A DNA stretch of 30,000 nt, taken from NCBI GenBank assembly GCA_034096865.1, contig JAWQFJ010016483.1:5001-35000 (forward strand), in the 5' to 3' direction. Below, one piece after another: positions 20,320 to 30,000 of this stretch. The stretch is from Theodoxus fluviatilis. Taxonomy: Eukaryota; Mollusca; Gastropoda; Cycloneritida; Neritidae. The translations under genes and the position numbers were made by a program. Position 1 is the stretch's first letter; each line of letters begins with the position of its first letter. A model generated the notes under the pieces. It did no database searches. It saw nothing but the letters and a program-made list of their open reading frames with translations, and was not told the origin of the DNA.

Positions 20320-21179
20320 AACAAGAAGGGCAAAGCCCATATGACTCACATGCTTGACCTTGACCTTTACATGACCTTGACCTTCAGGTGACTCTCAAGG
20401 TCAAGGTCAAACAACTGCACCTAGCAATGACATCATACACTAAGAAATGCTTTACACATTTTTCCTACCAAAAACATGTGGCCTTGACCCAAGGTCAAGG
20501 TCATCCAAGGTCATGCAACACGAAGCTGTTAATTCAAGACATAGGAAGCACAATGGTGCTTATTGGCACTTTCTACCATGAGATATGGTCACTTTTAATG
20601 GATCACTACCCCCTTTTGGTCACATTTCATTAGGGTCAAAGTAATCTTGACCTTGATGATATGTGACCACATGTGTCTCATGATGAAAGTATAACATGTT
20701 CCCCACATAATTATTAAGTTTAAAAGTTATCTTCCATAGTTCAGGGTCAAGGTCACTTCAAAATATATATACAATCCAACTTTGAAGAGCTCCTGACCTT
20801 GACCTTGAAGCAAGGTCAACCAAACTGGTATCAAAAGATAGGGCTTACTTTGCCCTATATACCATATATAGGTGAGGTATCCAATCTCAAAAACTTCAGA
20901 GAAAATTGAGAAAATGTGAAAAATGACTGTTTTTAGACAACATTTATGGCCCCTGCGACCTTGACCTTGAAGCAAGGTCAAGTCACTATGTATGTTTTTT
21001 GAGGCCTTGTCATCATACACCATCATGCCAAATTGGGTGTTGATAGACTAAATAGTCTCCAAGAAAAATCCAACGTTAAAGTTTTAAACGGACGCCCGGA
21101 TGCCCGGACACCCGGATGCCCGGACGGACGAAACGGGTGAGTACATAGACTCACTTTTGCTTCGCATGTGAGTCAAAAA
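20320..21179 (+). mobile_element. AGGTCA-rich dispersed element, copy A (full length)
   Basis: It starts AACAAGAAGGGCAAAGCCC and ends GCTTCGCATGTGAGTCA plus a few As, as copies C and D do. GACTCACATGC occurs near the start, and its inverse GCATGTGAGTC at the end. By eye it holds about sixteen AGGTCA/TGACCT words, many as TCAAGGTCA or its reverse. It has several hairpins such as TTGACCTTG-AAG-CAAGGTCAA. A short tandem of CCCGGATG/CCCGGACG units lies near the end. No coding capacity; non-autonomous element of unknown class. Confidence 0.9.
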
Positions 21180-21587
21180 TATTGTATCTATAAGCATTTC
21201 TATGTACATCTATATTTAGTTTTTTAATAAAGAATTATTCATCTCACAATGGAAAGAGGATAAGTCAGACGATGATAAAAAGACCAAATAGTTTAATGAA
21301 CAATGCAGTATGTTACAAAACATTTTCACAGAAGTCACAATTGTTTTCTTTAAATTAAAGTTTGTTTTCCCCTTATCAACAAGACTGGAAATGGATGGAA
21401 CCTATAATGTGATGATTGTAATGGCTTGACTAATACTTCATTTAGGTATTCAAAGGGAGGGTGGCCGGGGTCGGACTGACAACAGTACCACGACGTAATT
21501 TTGGTGTCATTTAGGTATTGGCAGGTTCCTTCTTCAAGAAGTAGGGAAGGAGAAGGACATCATAGAAATCCAGTTTGTTATAAATGA
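21180..21587. other. Unassigned spacer between element copies A and B
   Basis: AT-rich. Nothing recognised. Confidence 0.4.
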
Positions 21588-24262
21588 AACAAGAAGGACA
21601 AAGCCTATACGACTCACATTTTTGACCTTGACCTTTATATGACCTTGACCTTCAGGTGACATTCAAGGTCAAGGTCAAACAACTAAACCTACCAATGACA
21701 TCATACACTAAGAAATGCTTTACACATTTTTCCTACCAAAATACATGTGACCTTGACCCAAGGTCAAGGTCATCCAAGGTCATGCAACACAAAGCTGTTA
21801 ATTCAAGACATAGGAAGCACAATGGTGCTTATTGGCACTTTCTACCATTAGTCCTGAGGCCAAGCAGCTCTATCAGCCCTAGAAAAAGGAAGTGTCGGCT
21901 ACAAGTTCATACCAAAAAGTTTTGACATATTTTGAAAGAAGACACCTAGTACATGACATTTTGAGATAGTCTAACTTTGGGTAGAATCTAAATAATGAGA
22001 TTTTTCTGTTTTTGAAATTCGTTTTTCACGCAAACAGGTAAAAAGTAAAAAATAAATAAATAAATTGTGTTTTAACTTGTTATTTTCCCCGACTAAAGTA
22101 AGTAGGCATGTTCAAATATTACAATAATTCATGTATTGGAGTATGTTAGTGATTTTTGGTTTAGTAAGCAATTAATTAAGAATAAAAAACTTGTTTGACT
22201 CAAATCATTCGAGTTGCCTCCCTTGATGATAGTCAACATACGAGGCAATGTACACAGACCATCACCTATTCCTTCTGCACATCTCTTGGTTGCACAATCT
22301 CCACACAAACACAATGCTGTTGAAATCATTCCCAGACTGAATCAATGGAATGAATGTCTCCTTCAAAATACATATCAGTGTCAGAACCACTACTGTCAGT
22401 GTCACTTGTGTGGTCCATATGCATGTCTTCCTCCACCAACACCGACTGTTTGTTCACACACCCAACACATGCACACAGTTGTGTGCATTGCAGAGAGTTG
22501 CGGTGGCAGCTGCTAATAAAATATAATTTTCTGTATAGATTATCCATTTCTCTATTTGTTTGTCAAATTTCAGGTTAAACTAATGTTAAGATCATGGTTA
22601 ATTTTGTTTCCAAAAAGATCGTGACTAGCATCCACTTTGGTAAGACGCCATTCTAAGATTATCGCCAAAAATCTGGTTTAAAAATAAAATACAATATTTG
22701 CGCACTCATTATCGTACTAAAACTTATGCGTATTTACCACTTTGTTCATTTTTCTATGTTAAATCTGTATTCTGGGGATTGTTTGAGCCTAAGATCATGT
22801 TCATTTGTTTTGATCATATACCTCCTACCTACTGACTTTCTTTGGACATTATTTATTTTCCCTAGACTGCCCCTTTAACTTGGTTTCGTGCAACAAGAAG
22901 CAACACTATTTTCCTCACATGATTATGGTGTAAATAGACCTCAAATGATCAATCAGGCAATCAATCAACTAGTTTTTACTAAAATGTAACGAAAGTATAA
23001 CGTTCAACTTACTTGTACGAGTTTTTCTGGAGCTCAGGTCCCTGTCAATTTGCTTTTTTTAGACTTAGTCTTTCTGCACACAATACAGACAGGAGGCAGG
23101 GTATGCTCGCTTCTGGTAGTCGATTCTCGGCTGTTCTGTCCTTGTGATCTCATTTTTTTTCCTCGGTGAAACAGCTCCCGCAGCTTTACCTTTCTCAACG
23201 CTATGCTGCGCCTGTTCGATTCTTCGTTTGTTTGTGAAACGATTGTACCATTACATTACAGGTGAAAGCAACGCGTTTCACTTTCAGGCTTTGATTGTAA
23301 AGCAAGAAGTTTCTCAGCTATCACACGTTCTTCGCCGTCTAAAATACTCCACTGCTTGCTTGACCGTATGGTGGTATTCCACTTAATCTGTGTGAAACTC
23401 GCTAAATCTAGAGACGTAATATCTTCGCAGCAGTGCAATGCACTTGTTAGATACGCGTATGCAAGGGACGCAACTCTAAATCTGGTAGACGTTTTTCATT
23501 GAGTTTTTTTTCCAACTTCTTTTAATTATCATACGTTATTTAGATTCATTTGAAAGTTAGACTGTACAAAATATCAACAAAGAATATTCCCTTAACCATT
23601 GAGAACAAATATTTTTTGGTATGAACAACTATCCGACGCTTTTGAACGATAGAGCTGCTTGGCCTCAGGACTACATGAGATATGGTCACTTTTAGTGGTT
23701 CACTACCCCATTTTGGTCACATTTCATAAGGGTCAAAGTGATCTTGACCTTGATGATATGTGACCAAATGTGTCTCATGATGAAAGTATAACATGTGCCC
23801 CACATAATTATTAAGTTTGAAACAGTTATCTTCCATAGTTCAGGGTCAGGGTCACTTCAAAATATGTATACAATCCAACTTTGAAGAGCTCCTGTGACCT
23901 TGACCTTGAAGCAAGGTCAACCAAACTGGTATCAAAAGATAGGGCTTACTTTGCCCTATATACCATATATAGGTCAGGTATCCAATCTAAAAAACTTTAG
24001 AGAAAATTGAGAAAATGTGAAAAATGACTGTTTTTTAGACAACATTTATGGCCCCTGCGACCTCGATCTTGAAGCAAGGTTAAGTCACTATGTATGTTTT
24101 TTGAGGCCTTGTCATCATACACCATCATGCTACATTTGGTATTGATAGACTTAATAGTCTCCGAGAAAAACTCAACGTTAAAGTTTTCGGACGCCCGGAC
24201 GCCCGGACGGACGAAAAGGGTGAGTACATAGACTCACTTTTGCTTCGCATGTGAGTCAAAAA
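21588..24262 (+). mobile_element. AGGTCA-rich dispersed element, copy B, interrupted
   Basis: The left part is 21588-21848 and the right part 23674-24262. Together they align to copies A, C and D, and the junction CTACCAT|CATGAGATATGG collapses to the uninterrupted CTACCATGAGATATGG of copy A. The interruption is a separate 1,825-bp element. Confidence 0.9.
21849..23673. mobile_element. 1.8-kb DNA transposon with terminal inverted repeats, inserted in copy B
   Basis: The left end TAGTCCTGAGGCCAAGCAGC, then TCTATC, is mirrored exactly at the right end (23648-23673 reverse complement). Weaker similarity continues about 75 bp inward (GTCGGCTACAAGTTCATACC against GTCGGATAGTTGTTCATACC). CAT is duplicated on both sides (21846-21848 and 23674-23676), a 3-bp target duplication. 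On the minus strand a frame near 23438-23256, which can be extended upstream, contains HCCEDITSLDLASFTQIKWN; I do not recognise it. Another at 22329-22129 has a CLCGDC motif. No DDE transposase is evident, so the family is unassigned. Confidence 0.85.
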
Positions 24263-24301
24263 CACATTTCTAGTACAAATGCATTTCAGAAAGCTTATAT
24301 T

Positions 24302-24307
24302 TTTATT
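24302..24307 (-). promoter_or_regulatory. Candidate poly-A signal of DYNLT2B
   Basis: TTTATT on plus reads AATAAA on minus, about 815 bp past the DYNLT2B stop and only about 40 bp short of AGGTCA-element copy B. I saw no nearer AATAAA on that strand. If used, 24.3-25.12 kb is 3' UTR. Confidence 0.35.
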
Positions 24308-25120
24308 TCCTCTACATATAACTGTTAATCAATAAATGAACAATGAAGCAAAATGTCATTTCAACTCATGAACAAAACAAGCTAACCCTAATGGGCAAAA
24401 GCAATATTCAATATTCAAAATTCTTTTTTCTTTTCTTTTTGGTCTCTTATCCTTCATGGGGATGAATGTGGAAAAACTCAGGAAAAAGATAACAGCTAAA
24501 ATAGATATTTTGAAAATAAATTACTACAAGAGAAGTATTTGGTCCCACTCAGAGAAGTGAATCCTATCATTTCATAAACCACAAACACTACAGTTATATC
24601 TTTCAAATGAACAAACTGTCTCAGACTGAAGAACCGGAAGATGAAGTTGCAGGCCCTCCATTCCATCTTGTAGGCATTTCTGGTTTTCCCCCTGAAGTGT
24701 GTCTGTCAGCTGCAGCAAATTCCCTGCTGCTCAGCCCACAGAGAAAAACAGAGCTGGGAATTTTTCCTTCTGCTGCTGGGCTCAAGGCTGAAGCTCCAAG
24801 GGAGCAGGTCACTCTGACCTGGCAAGTTCATCTTAGGAACCCAGCAGAAAGTCCTCTCAATAAAGAGTTCTTGGTCTCCAGTTTCATGGGCCTGTTCCAG
24901 TTTCAAAGATTCACTGCCTTTGGCTTTTTTTTTTTGCAGATCCCCAGAAAAGCCACAGAAAGGAGGACAAAGTGAGGTTTTTATCACAGACATCCACAGA
25001 TAAGTTTCCATCACAGCATGGAAGACTTGCCAGGGGCAAGCAATACCACAGCCATCAGGCAAAGTCATCACATGTTCTGGTGTCAACAGTTTCTTTGTTT
25101 ACAGCAAATCCTATTCTTCC
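24308..25120 (-). other. DYNLT2B: Probable 3' UTR of DYNLT2B
   Basis: This follows the stop codon directly. Open frames of about 120 codons exist on both strands (24607-24975 plus, 24706-25086 minus). Neither shows a known domain, and the minus one overlaps real coding sequence only by chance. Assigned as UTR by position. Confidence 0.45.
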
Positions 25121-29571
<4,451 letters not shown>

Positions 29572-29621
29572 CTGGCAACAGATTTGAAAACAATTACACA
29601 AAGTTATGACATCATGTCAAT

Positions 29622-29627
29622 GACAAA

Positions 29628-29658
<31 letters not shown>

Positions 29659-29735
29659 ATGACAATGGCAACAATAACAATGACAACAACATATATGACA
29701 ATAATGATGACAACAGTAGCAATGACGATGATACA
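29622..29735. repeat. (ACA)n and GACAAT/GATGAC simple repeat
   Basis: An AAC/ACA triplet run is followed by degenerate ACAATGATGACAAT words, upstream (in gene orientation) of the first visible DYNLT2B exon. Confidence 0.9.
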
Positions 29736-30000
29736 GTCACAGTCCAAAGATTTTAAAGTCACAGGAGATGCCCCATACAGCAGTGTTCAATATTTACCAA
29801 TCAATGAAGTTCCACTCAGGAAATTCCCTAGGGGTGGACTATATGCTGGACAGGAAGAATGTCAGTTGGTGAGATCACGCGATGCTGTATTACAGAAAGT
29901 TTCTTCTGTTAATCTCATAACCCATTGAGATTGGGTCAACAGTGTCACAGTCTTCAAGTACTTATGACTATTGGGACAGGCCAGTTCAAGTATTGAACTT
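29736..30000. other. Probable upstream intron of DYNLT2B
   Basis: I searched the minus strand for the preceding Tctex1 exon and found no match. This is likely intron, since the next exon upstream is expected on this side. Confidence 0.4.

Noticed and set aside
24607..25086. Non-repetitive 122- and 126-codon frames on opposite strands
   Set aside because: No known domain on either strand, and the position fits the DYNLT2B 3' UTR. The acceptor-like TTTTTTTTTTGCAG near 24940 is on the wrong strand for that gene.

Overview
The window looks like ordinary nuclear DNA of a marine invertebrate, most likely a mollusc and perhaps a gastropod. The evidence is spliced exons with GT/AG borders, a ciliary dynein light-chain gene, very dense microsatellites, a tRNA-derived SINE, a LINE-type reverse transcriptase, a Mutator-like (MULE) element and a THAP-domain transposon remnant. 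There are no prokaryotic operons, rRNA genes, canonical tRNA genes or CRISPR arrays. The species is an inference; no marker gene fixes it.

Layout. 1-2.6 kb is mostly unassigned sequence with two small tandem repeats. 2.61-4.54 kb is a 40-bp minisatellite of about 48 units whose six reading frames are all open. 4.6-5.8 kb holds simple repeats and a 236-bp MITE-like element. 6.48-9.43 kb carries nested inverted repeats around a tandemly duplicated first exon of a THAP zinc finger, plus a separate 151-bp-arm hairpin. 9.85-13.16 kb (minus strand) is a decayed non-LTR reverse transcriptase. It is split by a 1,588-bp MULE with 22-bp imperfect terminal repeats, a 9-bp target duplication and a frameshifted transposase remnant. 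13.2-19 kb is mainly poly-C, CT, TGTC and very long polypurine (GAG/GAA/GAT) tracts.

20.0-30 kb holds a SINE and four copies of an ~850-bp dispersed element packed with AGGTCA motifs. One of these copies is split by a 1,825-bp inverted-repeat element flanked by CAT duplications. The same region contains the only convincing host gene: the last four coding exons of a DYNLT2B (TCTEX1D2) orthologue on the minus strand (29571 down to 25121). Its earlier exon(s) lie beyond the right edge. Two AGGTCA-element copies, a (CT)n and an (ATC)n tract sit in its introns, and another copy lies just past its likely 3' end.

Apart from DYNLT2B, every recognisable coding piece belongs to a mobile element and is broken. 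No clear new multi-gene system is visible. The most notable structures are the AGGTCA-rich element family, the near-perfect 151-bp hairpin, the THAP-exon element and the MULE-in-LINE nest.
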